A DNA stretch of 64,000 nucleotides from Glandiceps talaboti (taxonomy: Eukaryota > Hemichordata > Enteropneusta > Spengelidae): positions 10,463,232 through 10,527,231 of the forward strand of contig NC_135561.1 in assembly GCF_964340395.1 (NCBI RefSeq), in the 5' to 3' direction. Under the pieces are notes generated by a model, which saw only the letters and a list, made by a program, of their open reading frames with translations, ran no database searches and was not told the DNA's origin. Below are positions 45,598 through 58,281 of the stretch, piece after piece. Position numbers and translations under genes: made by a program. Each line of letters starts with the position of its first letter. The first letter of the stretch is position 1.

Positions 45598-46239
45598 AAG
45601 AAAGCCATTAGAGTAAATTATTTTTTCCTGTGAATTTGAATATAGATGCAAAGATAAATGAAAATGAACACAGTCTACCTTACAACAGTGTGATAATGCT
45701 CAGTAGTGGTTTGCACTCACAGCAGTTATTTCCACTGCTAATAGTCTTGAAATAATGCAACATAAAAAGATATGGAGTTTGGAAAAAAAATGGTTGTGTC
45801 ATTACTGAGTGTGTGATAAGTGTGTCATTTCACTGCAAACCAAATAACATGTCATCATAGATGGTTTAGATGAGATGTATTCACTGTAAATCACATCTAC
45901 TCTGCATGTGATACATTTGAGTTTTTGTGTGTGTGTGTGTGTGTGAGTACATTAAGTACTGTCTATGTCTTTGTGAAAATGAAAATATGACAAGACCACA
46001 GTCTGAAAAAAATCAATTGTATGTCTATTTTTAAATAAAAAACTGTCAAACACAGATGTTTTATGAATTTTATAATATCTATAAATATCTACTGCTGTAG
46101 ATTGCACCATGTGTTAAAATATTGATGAATAGCAAATTTTTGTTAAAGATAAATAAACTGCTGAAGAAGCATGAATGGCTTTTCCCTGTAGTTGTTCCGA
46201 CTGTCAGTTCAATTTTTTCTTAAACTTTTTTCTGTTTGT

Positions 46240-46640
46240 TATTAAAAGGAGTGTTTTTTTCCTGGGGTCTACTCCCCTTATTTGAGTATATGTATATGTA
46301 CTGCCCTTTGGTGTGTGTTCTCTATCTAGCCCTTTGGTCTAAAATGGGGTCTGTTTTTTTTCGAGCTGAAGAGTCTAAAACGGGGTAAACTTTGCATTAC
46401 TTTTTATTTTGCTTGGTCTAAAATGTGGTCCATTGTCCTTTACCAAATCATAACTGGCATTAATTGTCCCAAAATGTTGCCTCCTTAGGAAAATGTATTT
46501 AGGTCTAAACTTTCATCTTTTAAAAAACCTGTAATGGTTTAAAATGGAGTATTGATTTTTGGACAAAGGGGGTCTAAAATGGGGCTTGGGGTTTCCGGCA
46601 CCTGCCACACACCCCTACCAGAGCTGGCCACTGGTACTGC
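46240..46640. repeat. element with recurrent GGTCTAAAATGGGG motif
   Basis: The motif GTCTAAAA(T/C)GGGG or a variant recurs at about 46337, 46370, 46418, 46537 and 46570. It ends in GGGGTTTCCGGCACCTGCCA and CACACACCCCTACCAGAGCT. It has the look of a dispersed, internally repetitive transposable-element remnant. No coding capacity. Confidence 0.55.
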
Positions 46641-46734
46641 CCCCAGGGATTTTTTTCACTTGTAGTGAATAGAAAAGTGGCCAAGAGACTGTTACATGTA
46701 ATTTCCGAAAATGTTTTGTTCAGCAGAGGAAAAT

Positions 46735-46985
46735 ATAAGTGATACTAGAGAAGCCTTCACTGTGCGGTGACAATATCATGTTCACAGACAGACAGACAGA
46801 CAAAAGTATTAAGTACCCTTCCATTACGGAAGGTAAAAACGAGGAAATAGTGGCAATTCCAAATGTTTTCACTGCTTTAAACAAGAAACAATAGCATCGA
46901 TGTGTAATGTCATGATGTAGAACAACCAGGGTATAAATAATTCCATATTTTCTGTTTGAACACATACAACTTGACTTGTGCATGT
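46735..46985 (-). repeat. dispersed repeat shared with 30690-30960
   Basis: See the copy at 30.7 kb. Shared blocks are near AACCAGGGTATAAATAATTC and the flanking TTTAAACAAGAAACAATAGC region. Includes a GACA microrepeat (46788-46802). Confidence 0.55.
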
Positions 46986-47808
46986 GTCATGTATATAAAT
47001 AGCATTGTATGACAAATTTATGAAGGGTTCACTCTAGTGTGTTTAATAGAAAACAATAGAATCCAATGACATCTGTTGCCTGAATTGTAATGATTATAAA
47101 AATAACAGTTGCGTACCCGGTATGTCCAATCTAATCAAAGGAACCTATTGCTGACACCGCATCGTCCTGTAGACTAAGTATGGTTTACATGCCTTTTTAT
47201 ATTTTAGTTTCTGTGAGATGATCATTCATTTTGTTAAGTAATTCAAGTTTGTCTGTTACTTTTGTGCTGTATGCATATTTGTCATTCAGATATTACATTT
47301 GCAAGAGGGCTAAAATATACTTTGGATGGTAGTACCTTGATTATAGTAGTCATGACAGCCTTCTTTATAGCATCTGTGCAGCACAAACACCATCAGTAAA
47401 ATATGTACAGACTCATTACAATGCTTCAGATATGATAAAAAATGTTCATTGTCTTGAATCAAATGATTTACATAATTATAATGTACATTCAAGCAGTTCA
47501 ACATTTTTTTTGTATTATTGAGTTTTTGATCTGTGTTGGTTGATGATCCTCACCAGAATGACAAATTCCATTGTTACAGCTGATTATGACCACCGCCTTC
47601 ACTTCTGTATATGCTTTGATGTATCCAAAATGTACAATGTAAAACTGACAATGTGTGCTCCTCATTGTTGTTGATTATTTACCCTCCCCTTCCCCCTCCC
47701 ATATTGGTTCATCTTTTTTCTTACCAGAGTATTTATTACCAGAGGATATATATGCACTTTATGTTAGGAATTTTTTGAAACAACTTGTTTGTTTGCTCTT
47801 TTTTTTAG

Positions 47809-48043
47809 GTTTTGGTAGATTTAGATAGTGCTGCATTGGACGACGAACCTCACTGGTACATTCTTACAAGCAACCATGAAAAGACCATGCCAGTGCCTGG
47901 GGGTTCACCAAAGATAGTCAGACGCACCAAGAAGTCTCATAGGGAAGGAGACATTTCGAATTCACCAAGAGGACCAAGAGGTCGACTGAGTGATAGTGAG
48001 CCCTCCGATATTGATTACGATGATGGAATTGGAGTTGTTACAA
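47809..48043 (+). CDS. RIMS: RIM exon: end of C2A and acidic linker (last recognised exon)
   Basis: The acceptor is TTTTTTTAG before 47809 and the donor is ACAA|GTAAGG at 48044. It is 235 bp, phase 0 in and phase 1 out. VLVDLDSAALDDEPHWYIL completes C2A (vertebrate ILIELETALLDDEPHWYKL). A basic linker (KIVRRTKKSHRE) follows, then RLSDSEPSDIDYDDGIGVVT, which is closely conserved in vertebrate RIMs (SDSEVSDYDCDDGIGVVS). The next exons, with the RIM-BP-binding Pro motif and C2B, were not found in the remaining 16 kb. Confidence 0.95.
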
Positions 48044-48176
48044 GTAAGGTTCTTCAATTTTGTGAGATTTAATGTAGTGTTTCGGGAGTGACTGATATCA
48101 TAAATGATTTGAGAAATGCAATTAAACCCTAATCCTAATGCTTCCTCTCCAATTGCACACACAGACACAAATGGAG

Positions 48177-48340
<164 letters not shown>

Positions 48341-48889
48341 ATAAAGTCACCATCAACTGACTGTTATGGTGTTTGTTTGGACATATTTGGTTGTCAATCA
48401 GTACCGTCAAACTTGACAGCTTACAACTTTGACCTACATAATATTTCAACCCTTACAATTTGTTAAAACATAAGCCTTGAAACAAACTCAAACTTCAAAG
48501 GTCACATACAGCTGTAAGGTCTCTGTTTTGAAGATTTCACAGAAACAGAAAAAGATATAACTTTACAAACAACATCCATTTTGGCACGATGATCTGCAGG
48601 AAGACCTAGTAAATCATGCCTGCAATGTACAGGATGATTGAAATAGCAAGTCTGTGTTTTCAATGTGTTGTGTTGCATTAACCATAATAGCATTTCTGTG
48701 ACTTCACTGTGGGTGTTTTATCTGCTGTGAAATTCTGATGATACTTTGATCATCCGTTGAAAGAGAAATAGCAACAAAATTTACTTATTGTACACATGGA
48801 AAGCTTCTCTCAGCACAGACCAACAATCAAGATGTCACAACAAAACAGGTTCACTGTGTTTTACATGTCATGTCATGTTTGTAAGAAGG

Positions 48890-49066
48890 ATGATAGTTGA
48901 TACTCAGTTTGACCCTGCTGAACAACGCAGGTTTATCCCCGTGTACTCCAGTTTCCTCCTGCTTCTTCAACACTAGGGCGCTGCTCTTGTGGTGACCATT
49001 CAACAAATTTCCGAATTTATTTGGACGAATAAAGATTATCATTGTTGTTATTATTAATATTATTGC
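48890..49066 (+). mobile_element. SINE or LINE 3' portion with AT-rich tail
   Basis: CTGCTGAACAACGCAGGTTT, GTGTACTCCAGTTTCCTCCT, then AGGGCGCTGCTCTTGTGGTG and ATTTGGACGAATAAAGATTA run into a TTATTA-like tail. AATAAAG before a trinucleotide-like tail is typical of non-LTR element 3' ends. Family not assigned. Confidence 0.5.
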
Positions 49067-49381
49067 CTTTCAATCTATGTATCCGTTTGTGCTTATCATC
49101 AAAGTGATCGCCCTTCAACAACATCACAGTGCAACCCTGTTGTATAGTTAGCGGACATTAAATATGCATACAACATTTTACCAGATTCAAAAAAACTTAA
49201 ATATTTGTATTATCAGCATAACATAATTATTCAGCCTTTTAAAAATCTTTGTGTAAATCTTGATTTACAACAGGATGTTATCACAAATTATGATGCATGT
49301 GAAATGCATGCATGTACTAGGGAAACGTATATTATGTAGTGGGCAAACACAATCTTTTTCTACATGTACATCATTTGCCTA

Positions 49382-49395
49382 GCGCCATCTTGTGG
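49382..49395 (-). promoter_or_regulatory. CTCF-core-like motif
   Basis: The minus strand reads CCACAAGATGGCGC, matching 13 of 14 positions of CCASYAGRKGGCRS. Same orientation as the motif at 33963. Could equally be chance or a repeat-borne motif. Confidence 0.3.
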
Positions 49396-49879
49396 CCATT
49401 ATTTTAATGTCTCAGACTTAAAGTGACAAAGATCATTTTGTCAAATTTTCTTAAGTTGAATAAAGAAAAATATGAGTGAATAATGGTGCTGTAAAGCCAA
49501 AATAATCATTTGATTGCGCCACGTAAACAGTCATGAAAAAAAGTTCTGACTAGTAACTTTCTTGTCAACAAGTGAAAATCTTCACACTTCATTATTTTTT
49601 CAAATCTATGGAGTTTTGTTCCTAATTGAAATTAGAAACCCACATGTTGTATTAATGATTTAATCTTGTGTTCATATGCATTCAAATAATCCATATACAT
49701 GTATTATAATATAATGTCCATGTGATTGTCATAGGTTGTATTTTCGAATTACCGCAACCAGAGGTAGTGGTCTTCCACGAAGATAGGTAGTAGTAATGAA
49801 TGATAAAGATACTATACGCTGTAACAATATAGGTAACAAAGGCTAAACGTCTTGATCATCAGGAGTCTTCTTGTTGTGT

Positions 49880-50330
49880 ATAGAGGTTGTCGCCACCCTA
49901 TGTAGTTGAGTTGATGGTAGCATAGAGAGAGGAGATTGAGTCGAGTTGATGGGAGAGTAGTAAGGAATTTGAGTCAGTTGTTGGTAGTGTAGAGAGGAGA
50001 TGGTAATGTAGAAGGGATGTTTGTCACCACTCAAAGCTAGAATTGAGTTGATGGTAATGGAGAAGGTTGTCACCACCCAAAGCTAGAATGAAGTTGATGC
50101 TAGTGTAGAAGGGAGGTTGTCTCCACCCAAAGATAGAATTAAGTTGATGGTAGTGTAGAAGGGAGGTTGTCACCACCCAACGCTAGAATTGAGTTGATGG
50201 TAGTGTAGAAGGTTGTCACCACCCAAAGCTAGAATGAAGTTGATGGTAGTGTAGAAGGGAGGTTGTCTCCACCCAAAGCTAGAATTAAGTTGATGGTAGT
50301 GTAGAAGGGAGGTTGTCACCACGCCACATG
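49880..50330. repeat. minisatellite, approx 50-bp unit
   Basis: About six clear copies (50000-50330) of TTGATGGTAGTGTAGAAGGG, AGGTTGTCACCACCCAAAGC and TAGAATTAAG, with degenerate shorter copies to 49880. Confidence 0.9.
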
Positions 50331-50439
50331 TAAAGTCGTATATGCAATAAAATTAGTATCACATTAGACATGTAGAAATTTAATGTAAATATGGAGTGAA
50401 TAAATAAATTTTCTGCATTAAGTTTGCATTGATTTTAAA

Positions 50440-50830
50440 TTTGCCACAAAATATCTGTCTGATAGTGCAAGTGATATTTGAAAACAGATTTTTCTGCTGC
50501 CACAATTGAACTAAAATTGCTCACAATTTCTAGCCCACATATATATACCCATGTTTTTCTGTCATGTAAACCTTCATTGTGCATGTGCAGCTCACTTTTA
50601 AAAACCATATGCCTGTTTATCTGCCACATTTGAACAAAAAAAAAGTTGACGTGTGACTTAGCAATTTCTTTACCAGACATTGAAAGAACACGTTTTTGTG
50701 CCACTTCAACCTTTAATGTGCATGTGTAGCCTACATTTGCAACAAGTTTATCTGCCACATTTGAACTAACATGTTGACATGTGACTTGCTTGTACTTTCT
50801 AGCCTAAATATGTGAACACGTTTCTTCTGC
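50440..50830. repeat. degenerate tandem repeat, approx 129-bp unit, three copies
   Basis: TCTGCCACATTTGAAC recurs near 50491 (variant), 50620 and 50749. It is followed each time by a TGACTT(A/G)-like and CTAGCC-like piece, and by GTGCATGTG(C/T)AG. Confidence 0.7.
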
Positions 50831-53800
50831 CATTACTGGACCTAAGACCCATGTGCTTGCATGACTGTCACGTGTTGACAATGAATATTTTATCAAGCCT
50901 CATACAAACACTCGCCCCCTAAAGAGATTACGAAGCTCAGAACCCTTTTTTAAAAATTAATAAAGACATGTATTGTATACTCAACAAAAAGTGCAAATAC
51001 ATCATTTATTAAATTTTTACACAAAAGATTAGAAAATTTGTAAAAGTATAAGTGAGAACAATAGAAATAGCATATATGCAAATGAAGCACCAACTGACAT
51101 ATGCATATGAGGCACCAACTGACAGATATGCAAATGAAACACCAACTGAAGAATCCCCTGAGTGCTGTATGCCTAGCATACCAATTTCATTTCTCACTGA
51201 GAAAAAAGGAACACATAACACAAATTCAGAGAAAGAAAACATTTTTCTTGGGCTTTAAATATTCCCAGTTCATATTTATAATGCCAGTTACATTGTAACT
51301 CCAGTGGTGTGACATTAAAATGTAGCAAAACTTTGAAATGCTATACCCCGGTATATAAAGACGATTGTATGGTTGAATGCCTGTAGAAACATATTTAGAG
51401 CAGGCAGTTAATTCAGAAACTTAAGGTTTTTTAGGCTCTATTTACCTGAAATCATCGTGATTTGAAGCTGTACATGTATGTATTAAAGTGAAGGAAACTA
51501 TCCATGGCAAATTGATTATTGATTTTAGGTGTATAAATAGAATTTAATTTAGCAACCAGGAACAAATTTTTTCGAATTTGGGTTTCTTACATGCCTGTAG
51601 CAAAATTTGTCTAGTTTTATAGCATTGTAAATGTCAGAGGAAGTTACTGTGTAACTTGTAATTTGTTAGGTATATGTTTCAAATGATGTGAAATCCTACA
51701 AGTTGACCTTAGAAACAGAAAAGGCATGATTAATACATTACTGTATGTAGAATTTTGGAATCGTGACTTTTCATTCACTAGTCTTCATTATATATTCAGT
51801 CATGGATGTACATGTGTACCATATCTGAAAAATTTAGTGGATAAATGATTTGGATATTGGTAAATATCATATTGTTATAATCATGTCGTGATAAACATAC
51901 AATGTAAGTGAATGCGATAATATAATTGGAAGAAAACCTCTGTAAATGTGCAGTAACTATGGTAACATTTAACTCTGTGTGGTGATATCAAGACTCATTC
52001 ATGTAACAGGTCATTTTAATGGTCATTTTTGTGTAATTTCAAAACAAAGATACTGTTTGATCACGATAATTATTAGTATGGCTTCGTATGGCTTCATGAC
52101 AAATTTTAAGACATAACCTCAATGGTAAGTTGGATTACATCAGGATATCACGACAATATGCTCAGATTACTGCCCTCGGGTGTTCAACTTATTTATTAAG
52201 CATGCAGATGGTGGCTATATGCATGTTTTACATGAGGCTACATAACATTATAAAAACTAGAAATATGCATATTTTCAGAGTCAATGTTGTAAACTTTATT
52301 TACCATTTGTCATTACACTGCGATTAACTTTAAAAATTACACAAGGCAAGTGAAGAAGTGTGTTTTCTATGAAACAAATCAGGACTGTGTTAGGGGATCT
52401 AATTCTATTTCTAACCCAACCCTAGCTCCCTAGCTTTGATGAAAAGTATAATTTGTATAGTTGGTCACTGTTCTATATTCTAGCAATGTTTTGAAAATCT
52501 AGTTGTAAGTAATTTCACAGGATTGTAATTTCACTGTTGAGTGCTAGTGAAATAGGATGTTAAATCTCATATACTTAAGTGTGGTGTGGTGGCAGATTAC
52601 TATTTAATGATTCGTGCTGAACTGATTTTAAACTGTATGAATAACTAATGATTTTACGTTACTTGTAACCATGGAAATGCTTCCTTGATTTGCATACTTG
52701 TATCGGATTCACTTACACTCAAGAAGGAAGTTGATTCAAATTTTGAGCTGTCTGTGCCTTTTATACCCAAGTCTGTAGTATTTGATGAATTTTGTATTTA
52801 TTGAAGCCTATAAGAGCTATTTCTCAAATGCCACTCACAGGCATATATCCATATAAGCTTGAAAACTGTGAATCGATTCTTTAAGTTAATTTCTGTAAAT
52901 TAACTGGTGTGTGATATATTCATTGACAAATCCAAGTTCTGTTTTTAAGGGGTGAGTGGAGATGACTGGTAACATAGGATTTTGATGCTTTCATTGCTTG
53001 TAAAAGTAGTTAGGATAAAGCCCAAGAAGTAGTGTTTTGCGAAGATTGGGAAAGGAATAAGGAAATGTGGTAAAACTGACATATTTTCCAATACATTTCA
53101 CCATAATTTTAGTGGGCAACTCTTGTGACATAACTGGAGAACTTAGGTAGATGTTACATACTTACTATCTTTTATAGCAAAACCCAGTGGTATTGAATCC
53201 TGGTTAAATGACTGGAGAACTCAAATTAGATTTTATCCGTCCTTACTGCCCTTCACAAAAACACTTCACGGAAATACTGGCCCAGACTGTGTCTATTTAG
53301 ACAACACCTAATCTAGTAGATATGTTTAAATGTTAATTTGATTACATTAAATTAGCATAAATTAACATAACCGTTTGGTTATGCTGTTATCAGTGATATT
53401 TATTGATTTATCAATTCATTTCTTTATTTTATGTGTCCTCAGTAATTTTATAGCCAGTATTTCTTTCCAGAGAGGCGAAGACTAAAAAGGTCACAATAAA
53501 CACAAATTCGTACAAACGTCACAAGGGAACAATTAACACAAACAGGAAGAAAACACTATGCTATGAAAAGACATACCTCAACAATTAAAAATTGTTTGCT
53601 CTGCTTTTGGTTTGGCTCATTTGCATAAATAGAGAGTAGACTTAATACTGTCAGCAGTTCAAGAACTGTCTCGTCATAATGAACAATTGTGTAGTGGATT
53701 TAGGGAGGCCGGTATACTGTCCTGTTTCACGTAAGCTGGCTGTTACTAGTATTTGATAATAAACTCACACAGAACGTTATCAGTAGTGCAGTACGTTGTT

Positions 53801-54106
53801 TTATTTACCATGTCACTTTTGATGAACTCTACACTTTGTTTTTGAATTTATTCCCGTGGCTTTTTGGCGAGATTTGATTTGATTTAACAAGAATTGAGAT
53901 TATTTTCCTGAAAGAAATGTAGGTTTTTTTTATTGATGGTTGATTAAAACGTTGTACAGTGCAAAGATAAACTCGTCATGTCCACTGAGTTGATTGTGTT
54001 CGTTGCGTATATTTTCCCGTTTGCATGTGTGTACTACGTGTGGATGGGATGAGTGTAGAGGTGATGCAATGTGACCGGATGTTCTGACGTCTAGGTTTTA
54101 TTTTTA

Positions 54107-54172
54107 ACGGGGGTTTAATTTCGCGACTTCTTCTTGTCCGCGTAATCCGCTAAATTAAATACCCGCCCTTAA
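54107..54172. repeat. CpG-containing palindrome
   Basis: GGGGGTTTAATTTCGCG at the left and CGCTAAATTAAATACCCGCCC at the right are imperfect reverse complements with a spacer of about 25 bp. Possibly a short MITE end pair. Confidence 0.5.
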
Positions 54173-55269
54173 TTAGTGCGTTTACAGTACTGTATGATAC
54201 ATCATGTTTTTTGTGAGGTTTGTGGATGTGGAATAAAGAATGTACTGGCCATGAGATGTCATGCTGTTTGTGATTTACATATTAGATCAAAGGTCATGTG
54301 ATTAGGAGACATCTATGACGTCAAAATGATGTCATTATGAAGCTTTCTCCCACCCTAATTGTTATTTACTGGTTTCACCATCTGTCTTAATTATTGTTTA
54401 CTGGTTTCACCATCTGTCTAAATTGCTATGTATCGGTATGTAATTGATATCTTGGTTGTTTTCTATCTACTCACCACCTGTAACCTCCAGGCAACAGTTC
54501 ATTCGTTTATCACGCACGCATGCAGCATGTCGTTACTGCAGTGAGGTGTATATGATGTCATCAAAAGACACCGAAAGCACGAGCTGCTTGTAGAAAATTT
54601 GTGATTAATATTATCTTGTTTTTTTGAAAGATGCGTAAATCTTCAATAGTTTCCAGAAAACTGACAAGATTATCGGTAATATTTCTGTTTTGAAAGATGC
54701 ATAAATCTTGAGTTGTTGTTTGAAAATTTATGATAAATATCACTTTTTTATGATTTATGTAATATTGACTTTTGACAAATATGTTTTGTGGATATTCTTG
54801 TAAGTCTATTTCATCTTGTCAAGCAAATAAAATTGATAAATATTTTGATATTTCAGTGATGTTCTCTTTAAATTGATTTATTGTGTTAAATTTTACTGTG
54901 ACAGTACAAAATGTTGAATCTATGATTGAATGTATTGTGAGGTGTTTTCATGTTTTTTGTTTTTTTTTATTTTATTTTTTTAGAATACTTGATGCATATC
55001 AATTATCACTTAGATCAGTGCCTTTGTTAAGGGAGGTAAACAGGTAGAATCTACCTGAGTTCCCCTGTCATTGTACCAGGATTCCATTTTAGCTGGAAGT
55101 ATGATGGGTAAATTAACTGTAGGGTTGAAATACCGGCCAATTCTGACAATTGATACATAATATCTTTATTGAGGTCTGTGCAAGTGAAAATTATTTTGAA
55201 AATATGAAACTAGTTTCAAGAGTTTGTAATATCTACCTCAAAAAGTTTAAACTGTCATTTGATATTTCA

Positions 55270-55835
55270 GTCTTAAATGCCATAACTAAGCAGCCACTTC
55301 CCTGAAAGTTCAATAAACATTACTTACCAGTAGACCAAATTAAAAAAAAGTTGTTTGATTCCGGTTATCCGACCCCCACCTAGTTGTTCACGCTGACCCT
55401 ATACTTTTTTTTTTATATGTATTTGAGAAAAATAATAATCATGAAAATAGTGAAGTCTCGCAAGAAAAGTTGGTGCGGAAACTGACAATATAAAACTATT
55501 CTTCCAATCAGTAATGGCTGTACATCTGATAGGAAGAAATAAACAGGAAAGAGACCATTTGGAAAATAATGGAAAACCTGAACTAGACACTCACACATGA
55601 AAAAAAAAAAAAAATAATTTAAAAGTAAAATAAAAAATCTACCTACCCCACCCATTCTGAAATTGAGTGTAACTGGAACCACGCATTTTTTTTATTAGGC
55701 CTAAGCAGCCACTTCTCTGAAAGTTCAATAAAAATTACTTGTGAAAATTTCTACTCGCAGTCAAAATATTTCTGGGAAGCAATTCCCAAATTGATGCCAT
55801 TTTGTCAGCATCACCAGGGGTGCACTACATTATTT
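55270..55835. mobile_element. approx 330-bp insertion between long direct repeats
   Basis: TAAGCAGCCACTTC(C/T)CTGA followed by AAGTTCAATAAA occurs at about 55288-55320 and 55703-55735. Between them, 55355-55685 is bounded by GATTCCGGTTAT... and ...GTAACTGGAACCACGC, which are roughly complementary at their ends. The segment after the second copy (55735-55835) repeats 27895-27995. Confidence 0.5.
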
Positions 55836-56662
55836 ATTCTTCTATTACAGCTAAAATGCTGTAGGCTTGGTATTTCACTCATGATGTAAAGCACTGTGGG
55901 TATTTTTTTTTTAATTTAGCATGACAATCGTTTAATCAAATGTTATATTAGGTATAAAGAAAATGAAGATCTTGAAAAAAAAATTTCTATAAAATCAAAA
56001 ATTAAACATGTCCAAATAATTCCTACGGAATGGCTTTATTTCTTTGAAATCCCAGTTTCATGTTTCGAACATATAAAATAACAGTAAAATTATTTTGATA
56101 TCAGTGGAAATCTGATACATGGGTTTCCTAGAAATTACATGAAGAAAATGAACCAGTAACAAAGTTCAGCAGATTTCGATCGGAAGAAATTTCTGCGAAA
56201 GCTTAAAACTTCACAATCCTAAAGTGGATGAAAATGTGTATACAAATACAATGTAGCTGTTTTGGTATTTTCTCTGCTAATCCTCACGTAATGTTGTTAT
56301 TTTTAGTACATGTATTAAGACTTGGTTGATTGTGGTTAAGCTGTATACTGAATGAAGAATGACATATTGAAGGAAAATATCTGCACTATTTATAGAAAAT
56401 CATGATGTTTTCACACATGTACATATTGTTTACAATTAGCATCCAATAAAAAGTGTTTTAGACAAGCTTCAAAAGACCCGAAAACGGATGAGTATAAATC
56501 GGAAAATTTACAATAGTCTGTATATTTTAATATGATTTGCTGAAATCCAATTTAAAACTAGGCATGCAACTATATTTAAAAAGGAATGACTGTTTCGTTA
56601 CCATTCTAATCAAGTACACTATAACATGGTTCTACACATATATACAATATAGCATATTATTA

Positions 56663-56663
<1 letters not shown>

Positions 56664-56721
<58 letters not shown>

Positions 56722-56970
56722 GTATGTATGTATGTATATAATGTATGTATGTATGTATGTATGTATGTATAATGTATGTATGTATGTATGTATGTGTGTA
56801 TGTATTGTGTATATAATGTATGCATGTATGTATGTATGTATGTATGTATGTATGTGTGTATAATGTATGTATAATGTATGTATGTATGTATGTATGTATT
56901 GTGTATATAATGTATGTATGTATGTATGTATGTATGTATGTATGTATGTATGTATGTATGTGTGTATAAT
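56664..56970. repeat. TA dinucleotide then GTAT tetranucleotide microsatellite
   Basis: TA from about 56668 to 56714, then TATG tetramers to 56970, punctuated by TATAATG and TATTGTGTATATAATG interruptions. Confidence 0.95.
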
Positions 56971-58019
56971 GTATGTTCATATCTTTTAGAATTTTAGTTT
57001 CAAAAAACATTTTCAGCAATTACTAAAATTAATTCAGAAATATTAATCAAAACATAATCCAATCACTAGTGATAGCTCAGAATTTGATTTGTTCCTTGAC
57101 TAAAGGTCCATATGAACCTGAAAATAACACCTAAAAATTTCCTACGCAGTATTAAATTCAAATGTAATGTAAGAGATTTAATATAATGCTATTGAGGTTA
57201 TCCAAACTGTCACATACCCTTTTTCTGATTGTAGGTCACTGCTGTTATAAATCATTTTATCATTACATCCTATCAATATATCAAGTTTCAGGAAATAAAT
57301 TGATAAGTTGGCATTTGTACGAATTATTGTGAGTTCACAGAACTGTTACAATGTCATCAAAGATTTAAATGGTGATACGTGTCTTAAGTGAGTTGTTACA
57401 ATATACATGCTATAGAACACACAATATAGTTATATAAACAGAGTATAACTTACATAAACTGTTTCATTGGCATAACAGATTTCCGGGAAAAAAATGATGT
57501 TATTCCAGCATAATTACCTAATTCTTAGTATTTTTTGTCCTCAGTTGAATTGAATAATTCTACCCTCAAACTATCTATTGTAATTCATTCGAGTGATCAT
57601 GTCTAGATGCCAGCTGATACCGGCATTCAGTTTAAAACCCGGAAGTCTGTGTTTCCTATTACTATGTAAAAAATGTTGGTGTACCGGAATGTCGTGACTG
57701 ATTTATCAAATATAGTTGACCTCTACTGCTGGTAGTTTTACCTACGTGTACACCGTGTGAATTCTACAATGTTTAGTGAGTGGTTATTAGTGTCTGGGCA
57801 GGATAGCAGGGATTCTTCATTCAATTTACTGACACTTTGATGGTTCAACATTATAGAATGGTGTGTATCTAATCAGACATTTGCAAGCACATTTCCGAGT
57901 CTTTGCCTATAAATTTCACCTTCCTTTAGTCAACCTAGAACTCAATGAACTTTTCATGCTTGGAGCTGGTTTATCATTGTCAATAATGACACCTTTGGTT
58001 AGACTGCCCTCGATTACAC

Positions 58020-58260
58020 TGGTTCAAGAATAAAAGAAGTGTCAAGTCATACAAAATACTGTCATGGTAAGGACAGATAATTTCAGTTTTATTCCCCCAT
58101 CAATTGTACAACAGCAAACTGTCTGTTTGAGTGCACACTATTGATAATTGTAAATTATTTTTTCTCTATTGTTTACTTGTCTAAGAATAAAAGAAGTGTC
58201 TTTCTTAGTGATTTTTTGTTAGTGTACTGCATAGATAGCTTCAGTTTTATTCTAACTTTG
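58020..58260. repeat. degenerate direct repeat, approx 156-bp spacing
   Basis: AAGAATAAAAGAAGTGTC is found at about 58027 and 58183. TTCAGTTTTATT follows each, at different distances. Confidence 0.6.
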
Positions 58261-58281
58261 ATTCATATGCCATATGCAGTC

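Larger units (their letters stand above)
36879..47808 (+). other. 10.9-kb intron within C2A
   Basis: Phase 0. It contains a TGTCTG repeat (36957-37170), a second TGTC tract (37590-37670), a tRNA-derived SINE (37930-38108), hAT-like MITE copy 3 (39395-39794), tandem repeats at 40980-41450, 42340-42690, 43770-43960 and 44231-44945, CA repeat 45531-45597, a GGTCTAAAATGGGG element (46240-46640) and a dispersed repeat (46735-46985). 38770-39360, 39800-40960, 41460-42330, 42700-43700, 45000-45500, 45600-46230 and 47000-47800 show only AT-rich sequence. Confidence 0.8.
5139..48043 (+). other. RIMS: RIM (Rab3-interacting molecule) gene, partial, 11 recognised exons
   Basis: Gene-level entry. Translated exons reproduce, in order, the RIM architecture: zinc finger, Ser/Arg-rich linker, PDZ, linker, C2A and an acidic linker. 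Nearly invariant blocks include the 8-Cys zinc finger, SLSSDQSE, RPPPPKPHK, SLSSSEEE, TSCEDVEIESESVSEKG, HPVTWQP, LGLKVVGGKMTD and LDDEPHWY. Every border is AG/GT and every phase chains. RIM is a cytosolic active-zone scaffold linking Rab3 on vesicles, Munc13, ELKS, RIM-BP and voltage-gated Ca2+ channels. The N-terminal exon(s) with the start codon and the C-terminal C2B exons were not found in the window. Vertebrates have paralogs RIMS1 and RIMS2; this could be the single invertebrate ancestor-like copy, so the symbol is given at family level. Piccolo and rabphilin are excluded by the order of domains. Confidence 0.96.

Noticed and set aside
49739-49795. Possible next RIM exon (acceptor TCATAG, open for about 17 codons)
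   Set aside because: The phase fits but it hits TAG, has no donor before the stop and has no similarity to RIM linkers.
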